Below, in pieces: positions 1 to 8,359 of a DNA stretch of 64,000 nucleotides (the stretch's first letter is position 1; each line of letters begins with the position of its first letter). The translations under genes were made by a program, and so were the position numbers. The DNA comes from Mesorhizobium sp. ORS 3359. Lineage in GTDB: Bacteria > Pseudomonadota > Alphaproteobacteria > Rhizobiales > Rhizobiaceae. The notes under the pieces were generated by a model. That model was not told the DNA's origin and searched no databases. It worked only from the letters and a program-made list of their open reading frames with translations. The stretch is from assembly GCA_000824845.1 (NCBI GenBank), contig CCNC01000204.1, positions 1 through 64,000 on the forward strand. The letters run 5' to 3'.

Positions 1-184
1 TCCGCTCCGGTTCTCGGAAGCCATCATTCTCGACTCGGCCTGACCTGAATCTCAAGTGACCCCGGCCCGGTGCCAGCAAGGTTTCCTGCGCTACGCAACG
101 TAAACACTCGGGTCGCTTTCCGCTCTTGCGCCACGGCTGTCTGCCGCGCAAGTTGCCCCCCTTATTGCACAGGGAGGCAAAAGG

Positions 185-1051
185 ATGTCGCTCAACGGAA
201 AGACGCTGTTCATCTCGGGCGGATCGCGCGGCATCGGGCTGGCGATCGCGCTCAGGGCAGCGCGAGACGGCGCCAATGTGACGATCGCGGCCAAGACCGC
301 CGAGCCGCATCCGAAGCTGCCGGGCACCATCTACACCGCGGCGCAAGAAATCGAGCAGGCCGGCGGCAAGGCGCTGCCGGTGCTTTGCGACATCCGCGAC
401 GAAGCGCAGGTCGCCGAGGCGGTGGCGAAAACCGTGGAGCGGTTCGGCGGCATCGACATCTGCGTCAACAATGCCAGCGCCATCCAGCTCACCGGCACGC
501 TGGAGACCGACATGAAGCGCTATGATTTGATGCATCAGATCAACACACGCGGCACCTTCCTGGTCTCCAAAATGTGCATTCCGCACCTGAAGTTGGCCAA
601 GAATCCTCACATCCTGAATCTTGCGCCGCCGCTCGACATGAAGGCCAAGTGGTTCAAGAACCATGTTGCCTACACGATGGCGAAGTTCGGCATGTCGATG
701 TGCACGCTTGGCATGAGCGCCGAGTTCGCCAAGGACGGCATCGCGGTGAATTCACTTTGGCCGATCTCGACCATCGACACGGCCGCGGTGCGCAACCTTC
801 TGGGCGGCGCGACGGTGGCGGCGATGAGCCGCTCGCCCGACATCATGGCCGACGCCGCACATGCGATCTTCATGCGCCCGTCGCGTGAGGCGACCGGCAA
901 TTTCTACATCGACGAAGAGGTGCTGCGCGCCGACGGCGTGACGGATTTTTCGGTATACGCGCCCGGCGCCGCCGATCAGCTCGCGGGCGACTTCTTCGTT
1001 CCCGACGAGGTGTTTGCGAACTCGCAGACGAAGGTCAGAAGAATCTACTGA
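185..1051 (+). CDS. HSDL2-like short-chain dehydrogenase/reductase
   Basis: A 288-residue NAD(P)-dependent oxidoreductase with a Rossmann fold. The N-terminal GGSRGIG cofactor motif (about residues 12-18), NNAS (95-98) and YTMAK (Y163, K167) are visible. The sequence closely follows the SDR domain of animal HSDL2 (AAKTAxPHPKLPGTIYTAA, NTRGT) but lacks the SCP2 tail. The usual catalytic Ser, expected in the NLSPPL segment, reads Ala147 here, so classical Ser-Tyr-Lys chemistry is uncertain. The start follows a clear GGGAGG ribosome site. Bacterial relatives are often called citronellol or isoprenoid alcohol dehydrogenases; the substrate cannot be told from sequence. No operon partner is visible. 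Confidence 0.85.
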   Translation: MSLNGKTLFISGGSRGIGLAIALRAARDGANVTIAAKTAEPHPKLPGTIYTAAQEIEQAGGKALPVLCDIRDEAQVAEAVAKTVERFGGIDICVNNASAIQLTGTLETDMKRYDLMHQINTRGTFLVSKMCIPHLKLAKNPHILNLAPPLDMKAKWFKNHVAYTMAKFGMSMCTLGMSAEFAKDGIAVNSLWPISTIDTAAVRNLLGGATVAAMSRSPDIMADAAHAIFMRPSREATGNFYIDEEVLRADGVTDFSVYAPGAADQLAGDFFVPDEVFANSQTKVRRIY

Positions 1052-1067
1052 AGGCGCGCAGGCGGCC

Positions 1068-1166
1068 TTAGTCCGCCGCGGCCTTCTTGCCTTTCGCCAA
1101 CGCCATGACCCGTGGCAGGACAGCTGACAGCTGTTCCGGCGACCAGGGATGAGGCGCGCATTGTGC
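1068..1166 (-). pseudogene. Possible 3' remnant of a gene
   Basis: A minus-strand frame closing with TAA at 1068-1070 reads like a natural C-terminus (ending VMALAKGKKAAAD) with G/C-rich third codon positions. It has no start codon and runs into the promoter of the ABC ATPase gene. I do not recognise the parent family. It could be a decayed gene end left by a rearrangement, or chance coding potential in GC-rich DNA. Confidence 0.22.
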
Positions 1167-1182
1167 CGTAGCTCCACATTCC

Positions 1183-1211
1183 TTGACATCGGATATTTAT
1201 CCGAAATTATG
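1183..1211 (+). promoter_or_regulatory. Candidate promoter with palindromic operator
   Basis: TTGACA at 1183-1188 is followed about 17 bases later by an AT-rich -10-like hexamer near 1205-1211. The perfect inverted repeat CGGATA-TT-TATCCG (1190-1203) lies exactly between them, where a repressor would block polymerase. The next gene is the ABC ATPase starting at 1233. A CGGATATT half-site recurs at 5498-5505, upstream of the partner operon. Confidence 0.5.
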
Positions 1212-1232
1212 CAGGAAAGGAGGATCGCAAGC

Positions 1233-2318
1233 ATGACGGGAATCGCGCTATCGGGCGTATCGAAGCACTTTGGCGCGGTCGAGGTGATCCGCGACGTGAG
1301 CCTGGACATTGAGCCAGGAGAGCTGGTCGTGTTTCTCGGTCCGTCCGGTTCTGGCAAGACGACGCTGCTCCGGATGATCGCCGGCCTTGAAAGCATTGAC
1401 GAGGGCACGCTGACGATCGACGGGGTGCGCTCGGAGAACCTTGCGCCGGGCAGGCGCAACGTTGCGATGGTCTTCCAGAACTATGCGCTTTACCCGCATA
1501 TGACAGTCGCGGAGAACATGGCCTTTGGGCTAAGGAACATTCGGGTCGCGCCGGATGTCATCCGCCGACGGATCGCCGAGGCTGCGCGTATCCTGGAGAT
1601 CGAAGCGCTGCTCCAGCGGCGGCCGTCGCAGCTCTCCGGCGGGCAGCGCCAGCGCGTGGCCATCGGGCGGGCGATCGTCAAGGAGCCCAAAGCGTTCCTG
1701 TTCGACGAGCCACTGTCCAATCTGGACGCAGCACTTCGAGCCCGTACTCGCGTCGAGCTTGCCGAATTGCATCAGCGTTTGAAGTCGACGATGATCTACG
1801 TCACCCACGACCAGGTGGAAGCGATGACGCTCGCCGACCGTATCGTGATCCTCAACAATTGCCGGATAGAGCAGATGGGAAAACCCGTCGAGGTCTATAC
1901 ACGTCCGGCGTCGCGATTCGTCGCGGCCTTCGTCGGGTCTCCCGCGATGAACATTCTGCCTGTCACGGTTTCGGGCTCGGGCGACAGACTCAATGCGCGC
2001 TTGACCGATGGATCGCTCGTCGAACTCCCGGGCGGGCCTATCAACATGGATTGGCGCGAACTCGGAGTGCGGCCGGAATCGCTGACTGTGGTCACGGAGG
2101 GCGGGGACGCATCCGCCACAGTCACCGTTGTCGAGCGCCTTGGCGAGCGAACGCTCGTCTATGCGCGGCTCGCGGATGGGACGCAGGTTACGGCACAGGA
2201 TCGCGCGCTTTCGAGCGTCAAACCGGGCGACGCCGTCCGGCTGAAGTTCGACACCACGGCCCTGCATCTCTTCGCCGCGGACGGATCGACCTGGCACGCG
2301 CACGCTGGCGGGGCCTGA
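1233..2318 (+). CDS. Sugar ABC transporter ATPase, MsmX/UgpC/MalK type
   Basis: A 361-residue importer ATPase. Walker A GPSGSGKTT, signature LSGGQRQRVAIGRA, Walker B FLFDEPLSNLD and the H-loop THDQVEA are all present, followed by a C-terminal TOBE-like regulatory region typical of MalK/UgpC. I chose ATG 1233 because AAGGAGG lies just upstream; an in-frame ATG at 1209 has none. The gene converges on the permease genes (20 bases between stops), so the ATPase is transcribed apart from the other transporter parts. It probably energises the 2339-5394 importer and may serve other sugar importers, as MsmX does. Confidence 0.9.
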   Translation: MTGIALSGVSKHFGAVEVIRDVSLDIEPGELVVFLGPSGSGKTTLLRMIAGLESIDEGTLTIDGVRSENLAPGRRNVAMVFQNYALYPHMTVAENMAFGLRNIRVAPDVIRRRIAEAARILEIEALLQRRPSQLSGGQRQRVAIGRAIVKEPKAFLFDEPLSNLDAALRARTRVELAELHQRLKSTMIYVTHDQVEAMTLADRIVILNNCRIEQMGKPVEVYTRPASRFVAAFVGSPAMNILPVTVSGSGDRLNARLTDGSLVELPGGPINMDWRELGVRPESLTVVTEGGDASATVTVVERLGERTLVYARLADGTQVTAQDRALSSVKPGDAVRLKFDTTALHLFAADGSTWHAHAGGA

Positions 2319-2338
2319 CCCGCCGGGTCTGACGCGTT

Positions 2339-3181
2339 TTAGCCCTTGATACCCGCCGAGAGCGTTATCGCTTCGGTTACTCGACGCTGGAAGAAAAGAT
2401 AGGCCAGCGCGACCGGAAGGCCGGCCAGCACGGCTGCAGACAGCTGGCGCGCGTAGTAGACGCCGAAGGCATCGTTGACCTGCGTGATGCCGACGGTGAT
2501 CGTCATCATCTCGGTGCGGGTCACGGAGAGGAACGGCCACAAAAACGCATTCCACGTCCAGATGAAGCAGACGATCGACAGCGCCGTCGTTACCCCCCAA
2601 TTCATCGGCATGTAGATCTTGAAGAGGATTCCGAATTCAGACGCATTGTCCATGACCGCGGCCTCGCGGAAGTCCTTCGGGACCTGATCGAAGAACTGCT
2701 TGTACACGATGATAATGACGGGATGGATAAGCTGCGGCAACATGATACCGGCCCAGCTGTTGATCAGGCCGAGGTTGGCGACCAGCACGAAATGATTGAT
2801 GATAAGCGCTGAAATCGGCACCATGAAGGAGGCCAGGATCAGCCACCATAGCGCGATCCGCCCCGGGAAGCGCAACTGCGAGATCGCGTAGCCGCACAGC
2901 ATCGAGATGAAGATGGTGATGATCGTGACGCCGACCGCGACCGCCACCGAATTGACGTACCAGGCACCGATCTGCGTGGTGGTCAGGGCGCTGATGTAGT
3001 TCTCCAGCGTCGGCGTCTCGGGCCAGAGTTCGATGTAAGGCCGCACGACCTCGTCGTCCGGTTTGAGCGATGAGATCACACCCCAATAGAGCGGGAACGC
3101 CCATAGGATGGCCCAGACGAGCGTCAGTGCCGTGATTACCCCGCCCCAAAAGTTCCAGCGTTGCACAGCAATGACGTTCAT
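2339..3181 (-). CDS. Carbohydrate ABC transporter permease, MalG/AraQ type
   Basis: A 280-residue inner-membrane permease of the binding-protein-dependent transport family with about six hydrophobic segments. The EAA-loop region reads DFREAAVMDNASE, the coupling site for the ATPase, and the C-terminus TEAITLSAGIKG is typical of MalG-type subunits. The start at 3181 overlaps the stop of the first permease by four bases (ATGA), showing translational coupling. It forms the heterodimeric channel with the 3178-4062 product. The substrate is inferred to be arabinose or arabino-oligosaccharide from the neighbouring arabinofuranosidase. Confidence 0.92.
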   Translation of the reverse strand: MNVIAVQRWNFWGGVITALTLVWAILWAFPLYWGVISSLKPDDEVVRPYIELWPETPTLENYISALTTTQIGAWYVNSVAVAVGVTIITIFISMLCGYAISQLRFPGRIALWWLILASFMVPISALIINHFVLVANLGLINSWAGIMLPQLIHPVIIIVYKQFFDQVPKDFREAAVMDNASEFGILFKIYMPMNWGVTTALSIVCFIWTWNAFLWPFLSVTRTEMMTITVGITQVNDAFGVYYARQLSAAVLAGLPVALAYLFFQRRVTEAITLSAGIKG

Positions 3182-4062
3182 CGGCGCCGCCTTTCGGCGA
3201 ACCGGAGCAGTTGGAATTGTAGGACCGAGACGACGACCACAAGGACGAAGAGGGTGACGGCGACAGCCGCCGCCCTGCCTCCCTGGTTCTGCTGGAAAGC
3301 CTTCTGGAAGACGTAGTAGACGAGCACCATGTTGTCGTTCGGCCGGCCGCCGATCGAGAACAGATAGACCTGATCGAAGATCTTGAGCTGCAGGATGAGC
3401 TGGATGGTGAACACCAGCGAGGTGATCGGCCACAGCAGCGGCCAGGTGATACGCCGGAACGTGGTCCATCGCGTCGAGTTGTCGAGCGCCGCGGCTTCGT
3501 AGATCTCCGCTGGTATGGACCGCAGTCCGGCGAGGAAGAGCAGGATCGAGAAGCCCGCGGTCCACCAGATCGTCACCCCGGCCACCGCCGGCAAGAACCA
3601 GAGGCGCGACTTGAACACCGGCACGCGCGGGATTCCCAGCCAGTCCAGCACATGCATCGCGATCCCGAACTGGAAATTCAGCGTCCAGTCCCAGATCAGA
3701 TAGACGACGGACACTGGCAGGATATAGGGCAGGAAGAACAGCGCCAGCACGATCGACTGGAATCGGCCCTTGAGCCGCGACACGCCCAGCGCGATCAACA
3801 GCGCGATGAGTGTCCCTGGGACGACCGTCATCAGCACGAAATAAGCGGTGTTCCAGAGCGCGCGCCGGAACATCGGGTCGTTGTCGAGCCGCAGATAGTT
3901 GTCGAGACCAACCCACCGACCTGTGCCGATCAGCGGCGCATCGGTGAAGGAGATGCGGAACATCTGGACCGTCGGATAGACGAACGTCAGCAGGTAGATC
4001 GCCAGGAAGGGAGCGACCAGCACCAGCGCGACAAGACGTTCAGTGCGGAAGTTGCGAAGCAT
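3178..4062 (-). CDS. Carbohydrate ABC transporter permease, MalF/AraP type
   Basis: A 294-residue inner-membrane permease. An N-terminal signal-anchor helix (LVALVLVAPFLAIYLLTF) is followed by further membrane spans, and the coupling loop reads IPAEIYEAAALDNSTRW. It follows the binding-protein gene after a 57-base spacer holding a strong hairpin and precedes the second permease with a four-base overlap. It is the partner half of the importer channel. Confidence 0.92.
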   Translation of the reverse strand: MLRNFRTERLVALVLVAPFLAIYLLTFVYPTVQMFRISFTDAPLIGTGRWVGLDNYLRLDNDPMFRRALWNTAYFVLMTVVPGTLIALLIALGVSRLKGRFQSIVLALFFLPYILPVSVVYLIWDWTLNFQFGIAMHVLDWLGIPRVPVFKSRLWFLPAVAGVTIWWTAGFSILLFLAGLRSIPAEIYEAAALDNSTRWTTFRRITWPLLWPITSLVFTIQLILQLKIFDQVYLFSIGGRPNDNMVLVYYVFQKAFQQNQGGRAAAVAVTLFVLVVVVSVLQFQLLRFAERRRR

Positions 4063-4078
4063 GGCTCTTCCTCAATAT

Positions 4079-4112
4079 GGCTGGGACCGCTCCGGACAGG
4101 ACGGTCCCAGCC
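4079..4112 (-). other. RNA hairpin between binding-protein and permease genes
   Basis: GGCTGGGACCG (4079-4089) and CGGTCCCAGCC (4102-4112) form a perfect 11-bp stem with a 12-base loop in the spacer between the binding-protein and permease genes. No T-run follows in the direction of transcription, so it is better explained as an mRNA-stabilising element that raises binding-protein levels over permease levels than as a full terminator. Confidence 0.55.
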
Positions 4113-4119
4113 TTTGAGC

Positions 4120-5394
4120 CTACATGCTGTTCAGCTCTTCCTTGATGGATTTCACCGCCTCGCCTGGGTCCATCTCTCCATTGAGGGTCGGCACGAAATA
4201 GTTGGACATGATGTCGAAGATCGGCCCGGCGACACCGGCCTTGGGCGACTTCGGATCGAAGATCATGTTGGCCGTCAGCGGCGAGTAGGTCGCGTTGGGC
4301 TCCATTGCCTTGTATTCGGCCGTCTCGGTGACCGGCTTGTAGGCAGGGATGTGGCCTGCCGTGGCCCAGAACAGCGAATGCTTGTCCATCCATGAGATCA
4401 CCTCGAGGACCGCGGCACGCTTTTGCGGGCTGATCCCCTTGCCCTTGTTCTTCGGGATCGCGAATGAGTGGCTGTCCGCATAGGTGCATGGCTTGTCGAA
4501 GATCACCGGGATCTCAACGGCGCCCCAGTCGAACAGCTTGCCTTGCTTGGCAAGGTCGGTCATCGTGGGAACTTCCCAGACGCCGTTGATCATCATTGCG
4601 GCCTTGCCCGAGGTGAAAAGGGCGACGGTTGCGGGATAGTCCGTGTAGGTCGACTGCAGCCCTGCCTTCGTCCACCCTTGCAGAACCGCTAGCGCCTTCT
4701 CCAGCTTTTCGGGATTGTCGCCGGCGAGGAACTCGTTGCCCGTCAGAAGCTCGCCGCCTTGCTGGCACACCAGCGAATAAATGGTGCGGTACATGAAGTT
4801 GCCGTCGGCGGTGACGCTGCCCAGCGGGAACTCTACGCCGGCATCCTTCAACTTCTGCAGTGTCGCGGTGAATTCCTCCTTGTTCTTCATGCCCATGGGA
4901 CGGCCGTCCGCGCCGAGCACGCCTGCCTTCTTCAGGAGGTCGCGATTGTAGTAGAGCACGATTGGATGGGTATCGAGCGGCACTGCGTATTGCTTGCCGT
5001 CGACCGTCACCGCATCCATCGTCGTCTGGGCGAAGTCGGAGGCCGAGAGGCCCATCTTGCTCATGTCGTCGGCGGTGATTTCTTCGAGAATGTCCTGGCT
5101 CACCGCCAAGGGGATGCGGCTGGCGTGATAGGTCATGACGTCTGGCGCCTCACCGACCCCGGCCGAGGTCTGCACCTTCGCGTAGAAGGGCGTTCCCCAT
5201 TCCAGCGTCGTGGCGTCGATCTTGATCTTGCCGGCGTGGGCGGCGTTGAAGTCGGAGATCATCTGCTTCATGCGCACACCGTCACCGCCGCCGAGGAAAT
5301 CCCACCATGCGACGGTTTCTTCGGCCTGGGCCGCGACGGACCAGAATCCTCCGGCCGCAACCATCGCTACGGCCATCATCCTGCGAAAGTTCAT
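4120..5394 (-). CDS. Sugar ABC transporter substrate-binding protein
   Basis: A 424-residue extracellular solute-binding protein of family 1 (MalE/UgpB/AraN-like). A signal peptide with cleavage after AAQA (about residue 24) leads into the typical start ETVAWWDFLGGGDG. The motif AMMINGVWEVP is characteristic of this family. It has a good GGGAGGAA ribosome site. It is the first transporter gene of the operon, downstream of the arabinofuranosidase gene. The ligand is inferred to be an arabinose-containing oligosaccharide. Confidence 0.92.
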   Translation of the reverse strand: MNFRRMMAVAMVAAGGFWSVAAQAEETVAWWDFLGGGDGVRMKQMISDFNAAHAGKIKIDATTLEWGTPFYAKVQTSAGVGEAPDVMTYHASRIPLAVSQDILEEITADDMSKMGLSASDFAQTTMDAVTVDGKQYAVPLDTHPIVLYYNRDLLKKAGVLGADGRPMGMKNKEEFTATLQKLKDAGVEFPLGSVTADGNFMYRTIYSLVCQQGGELLTGNEFLAGDNPEKLEKALAVLQGWTKAGLQSTYTDYPATVALFTSGKAAMMINGVWEVPTMTDLAKQGKLFDWGAVEIPVIFDKPCTYADSHSFAIPKNKGKGISPQKRAAVLEVISWMDKHSLFWATAGHIPAYKPVTETAEYKAMEPNATYSPLTANMIFDPKSPKAGVAGPIFDIMSNYFVPTLNGEMDPGEAVKSIKEELNSM

Positions 5395-5485
5395 CTCAGC
5401 TTCCTCCCGAGCACGGCGGTTAGATCCGCCTTGAACGTTTCAATGCTACACCAAACCAATCCGCCTGCAACGGATTTTACGGTAT

Positions 5486-5505
5486 ATATCTGATAACCGG
5501 ATATT
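5486..5505. promoter_or_regulatory. Candidate operator upstream of the binding-protein gene
   Basis: ATATC (5486-5490) and GATAT (5500-5504) form an inverted repeat with a 9-base spacer, overlapping CGGATATT (5498-5505), a half-site also found in the operator at 1190-1203. It sits in the 114-base gap between the arabinofuranosidase stop and the binding-protein start. Read on the minus strand it contains ATCAGATA, shared with the palindrome at 8074-8094. Confidence 0.4.
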
Positions 5506-5508
5506 GAC

Positions 5509-7014
5509 TCAGAGCGTCACGCGCACCATCGAGTAAGAGTGCGGCGGCAAGTTCAGCGTCATTCCCTTGCTGCTGAGCGCCGCCCCGTTGCCTTTGACCG
5601 GCGATACGTTGTCCGGGGCGTCCTTTGTGTTGCAGGCCTCGAGATCGTCGTGACGGATGATCGTGTGCTCGATGGATTTGGCGGCGAACCGCTCGAGGGC
5701 GATTTCGGCTTCTATCGTCTCGGACCCATGCCGGTTGATGGCGAAGAAGGTCAGCGTGCCGGCGTTCGAATCGTGCACGCCCGCAATGTCGAGCCACGGC
5801 ACCTTGTCGGCCGCGGCTGCGTCATAGGTAGGCACCTCGACCGCGAGTTGCAGCGCGGTGCCGCGGCCGTGCCTGGAGGCCAGCATGAAAGGCCAGTAGA
5901 TCGTCTGCCGCCAGGCGCTGCCGCCGGGATCGGTCATGATAGGCGCGATAACGTTCACCAACTGCGCGATGCAGGCGATGCGAACAATATCCGACCGACG
6001 GATGAAGGTGTTGATGATGCAGCCGACCTGCAGCACGTCCTCGAAATTGTAGATGTCTTCGAGAAGCCTGGGCGCTTCCGGCCAGTCCCAGCCGCGCATA
6101 CGCTCTGCGTCCTGCTTGCGCTGATGGTACCAGACGTTCCACTCGTCGAAGGAGATCTTCACGTCTCGCTTCGAGCGGGTCTTGGCCTTTACGTAGTCGA
6201 TGATGCCCGCGACGGTGCCGATGTAGCGGTCGAGCTTGGCTGGAAGAGCGAGATATTCGGCCGTATTCTTCTCGTAGTTCTCGAAATACATGTGGAGGGA
6301 GATGTAGTCGACCTGCTCGTAGGTCGCTTCCAGCACGGTTGCTTCCCACTGCGGATAGGTCGGCATATTGGAGTGCGACGAGCCGCAGACGACCAGTTCC
6401 ACTGTCGGGTCGAGGCCGCGCAGCGCCTTGGCGGTCTCGTTGGCGAGATGGCCGTATTCGCTCGCCGATTTGTGGCCGACCTGCCAGGGGCCGTCCATTT
6501 CATTGCCGAGACACCAGAGGCGGCAGTTCCAGGGTTGCTTGCGTCCGTTCTTGGCCCTGAGGTCGGACCAGTAGCTGCCGCCCGGGTGGTTGACGTATTC
6601 AACGAAGGCCCGCGCCTCGTCGAGGCCGCGCGAACCGAGATTGACCGCAAGCATCATCTCGGTGCCGGCCTTTTCGGCCCAATCGGCGAATTCGTGGATT
6701 CCAACCAGGTTCGGTTCCGTGGTGCGCCAGGCAAGATCGAGCCGCCGCGGGCGGTTCTCCGTTGGGCCTATGCCGTCTTCCCAATTGTAGGCGGACACGA
6801 AGTTGCCACCCGGGTAGCGACAAATCGGAGTGTCGAGCGCACGCACCAGTTCGATCACGTCCTTGCGCATCCCCTGTGCGTCCGCTTGCGGATGTCCGGG
6901 CTCATAGATGCCCGTATAGATCGCCCGGCCAAGATGCTCGAGAAACGAGCCGTAAAGACGTTTGTCGATATCCGCGATGGCATAGGCCGCGTTCGCCGTG
7001 ATTCTGGCCTTCAT
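5509..7014 (-). CDS. abfA: Alpha-L-arabinofuranosidase, GH51
   Basis: A 501-residue retaining glycoside hydrolase that removes terminal alpha-L-arabinofuranosyl units from arabinan, arabinoxylan or their oligosaccharides. The acid/base Glu is E172 in CLGNEMDGPW and the nucleophile is E291 in SFDEWNVWYH. The (beta/alpha)8 barrel is followed by the usual C-terminal beta domain. There is no signal peptide, so it works in the cytoplasm on imported oligosaccharides. ATG 7014 follows GGAGGG and is preferred over upstream start codons. It lies between the regulator and the importer genes on the same strand, which fits import followed by intracellular hydrolysis of plant cell-wall arabinan. Confidence 0.95.
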   Translation of the reverse strand: MKARITANAAYAIADIDKRLYGSFLEHLGRAIYTGIYEPGHPQADAQGMRKDVIELVRALDTPICRYPGGNFVSAYNWEDGIGPTENRPRRLDLAWRTTEPNLVGIHEFADWAEKAGTEMMLAVNLGSRGLDEARAFVEYVNHPGGSYWSDLRAKNGRKQPWNCRLWCLGNEMDGPWQVGHKSASEYGHLANETAKALRGLDPTVELVVCGSSHSNMPTYPQWEATVLEATYEQVDYISLHMYFENYEKNTAEYLALPAKLDRYIGTVAGIIDYVKAKTRSKRDVKISFDEWNVWYHQRKQDAERMRGWDWPEAPRLLEDIYNFEDVLQVGCIINTFIRRSDIVRIACIAQLVNVIAPIMTDPGGSAWRQTIYWPFMLASRHGRGTALQLAVEVPTYDAAAADKVPWLDIAGVHDSNAGTLTFFAINRHGSETIEAEIALERFAAKSIEHTIIRHDDLEACNTKDAPDNVSPVKGNGAALSSKGMTLNLPPHSYSMVRVTL

Positions 7015-7027
7015 GATCCCTCCACTG

Positions 7028-7042
7028 CGGATTATCAATCCG
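7028..7042. promoter_or_regulatory. Palindrome upstream of abfA
   Basis: CGGATT-ATC-AATCCG is a perfect 6-3-6 inverted repeat located 14 bases upstream of the abfA start codon on the minus strand. It resembles the CGGATA-TT-TATCCG site at 1190-1203 and may be a binding site for the neighbouring regulator. Confidence 0.4.
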
Positions 7043-7118
7043 ACTTTCCGGTCTGTATCCGGCTTGCGGGATCAGTTAAGGGCGGAGTTCGCTCGGCCGT
7101 CAAGGGCCAAATATGCCC

Positions 7119-8045
7119 TCAAGCCTTCAGCAGGCGCAGAACGATGTCTTTGCTGTAATTGCCGAAGCCGCTGCCGAAGATATTTACGCCGCCGGGGTGG
7201 CGCGCGTCTTCCTTCACGCCGATTCGTATCCGGATCGAGCGGTGCCGCTCGAGCTCCAGATCGGCCAACGAGCATTTGGAAACCTTGTTGTTGTTGCGAA
7301 AGGTGCCGTTGTTCGTGACGCGCCAGTGTGCGAGGTCGCCATATTGCGATCCGGCCAGCTTCCACCAGCCGGGCGTATGCTTGCCGCGCTTGTCGCCATA
7401 GTCGGCCGGCGCCGTCCAGGTGTCGATCTCGTGCCCATTGATCGCGACCGTGATGTCGGATGGCCAATCCTTCGATGTGCCCGGGACCTCCGACGAAAGC
7501 TCCATCGCCAGTTCCAGCCCGCCGACTTTGGCATTGGCAAGCGTCGCATTGTTGGGAAACTGGTACTCGACGAAGCCGCGCGTGAACCACAACAGTCCGG
7601 CCCGCATACGATCGGGATCGAGGAAGGTGTCTGGCACATCGAGAAGTCCGATGACGCCGTCTTTTGAACACAGGCCGCAGGGAGCGGAAACTTCGCATCT
7701 CGTATAGAGTCCAAGCGGCATCGCCACTTCTATGACGCCGAGGTCCTGGGCCGGGGTGCGGTCCTTGAAGACGACGACCAACTCGGAGAAGGTCGAGTAG
7801 CAAACCTTCTGGCTTCCCTTGCGCGCCTTCTGTGATTTCGTCTCGATCAGACCGACATCGACAAGAACCTGGATGTTTGCGGAAATCGTCGATTGCGGGA
7901 GACCCAGTTCTTCGGCCACCTGATTGACGTTTTTCGGCCCCTTGCGGTGCAGCAGATCGAGAATCCGGACCCGGACCTCGCTCGCGAGGCTCTTCAACAA
8001 GTCGAGCCGCTCAAGCGGATCGACAACCATGATTTCATTCGACAT
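7119..8045 (-). CDS. ArsR-type regulator with C-terminal ligand-binding-like domain
   Basis: A 308-residue protein. Residues 10-80 form an ArsR-like winged helix (LASEVRVRILDLLH, recognition segment LPQSTISANIQVLVDVGLI). The remaining 220 residues are a separate domain rich in beta-type sequence and aromatic residues (GLELAMELSSE, WPSDITVAINGHEIDTW, TPGWWKLAGSQYG, NIFGSGFGNY), far longer than normal ArsR proteins of about 100 residues. A CGLC motif with one more nearby Cys precedes it. Similar two-domain regulators occur beside arabinofuranosidase genes in Firmicutes, as I recall. ATG 8045 follows GGGG; a GTG at 8057 is an alternative. It probably senses arabinose or an arabinoside and controls this locus. 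Confidence 0.75.
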   Translation of the reverse strand: MSNEIMVVDPLERLDLLKSLASEVRVRILDLLHRKGPKNVNQVAEELGLPQSTISANIQVLVDVGLIETKSQKARKGSQKVCYSTFSELVVVFKDRTPAQDLGVIEVAMPLGLYTRCEVSAPCGLCSKDGVIGLLDVPDTFLDPDRMRAGLLWFTRGFVEYQFPNNATLANAKVGGLELAMELSSEVPGTSKDWPSDITVAINGHEIDTWTAPADYGDKRGKHTPGWWKLAGSQYGDLAHWRVTNNGTFRNNNKVSKCSLADLELERHRSIRIRIGVKEDARHPGGVNIFGSGFGNYSKDIVLRLLKA

Positions 8046-8359
8046 ATCGCCCCGCACTCATCGCACCGCGTTATGTATCAGCAGATCAGATACAAATAAA
8101 GACGGTGGCGTTACGAATTGAACCCCCTGGCTGGCATATCTTTCGTAGCGACTTGGTGTTTTTCTTCTCGTCGCACAGGGCTTTCGAAAGCGCTGGCGCA
8201 AAATGCCAAAATCAGCCCATATTCGAGCCGTAGAGCGGCCTGCGCCTTATGGCGCGAAACAGGTCCGGCCCTTGCGCCGCGCTGCCGGGTATCGACGCTT
8301 TTGCGGGGTCGAGGCAGATGCCGCGCGGAGCGTCGGATCGCAGACCTCGAGGAGTTTTC
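8046..8359. other. Intergenic region between divergent regulator and SIMPL genes
   Basis: This 314-base divergent region holds the regulator's palindrome (8074-8094), a perfect 12-base palindrome GCTTTCGAAAGC (8180-8191) and the SIMPL ribosome site (CGAGGAG, 8348-8354). I see no convincing gene in it. The CTTTCGAAAG core recurs at 45122-45131. Confidence 0.5.
8074..8094. promoter_or_regulatory. Candidate autoregulatory operator of the ArsR-type gene
   Basis: TGTATC-N9-GATACA is a perfect 6-bp inverted repeat ending 29 bases upstream of the regulator start codon. The N9 spacing equals that of ATATC-N9-GATAT at 5486-5504, and both contain ATCAGATA. Confidence 0.45.

Noticed and set aside
1..48. 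C-terminus of a gene running in from the left edge
   Set aside because: Two + frames close within the first 48 bases and could each be a gene end, but neither peptide is long enough to decide.
5539..7158. 539-codon open frame opposite the arabinofuranosidase gene
   Set aside because: Antisense shadow of abfA; composition is that of a reverse complement and it lacks any domain.
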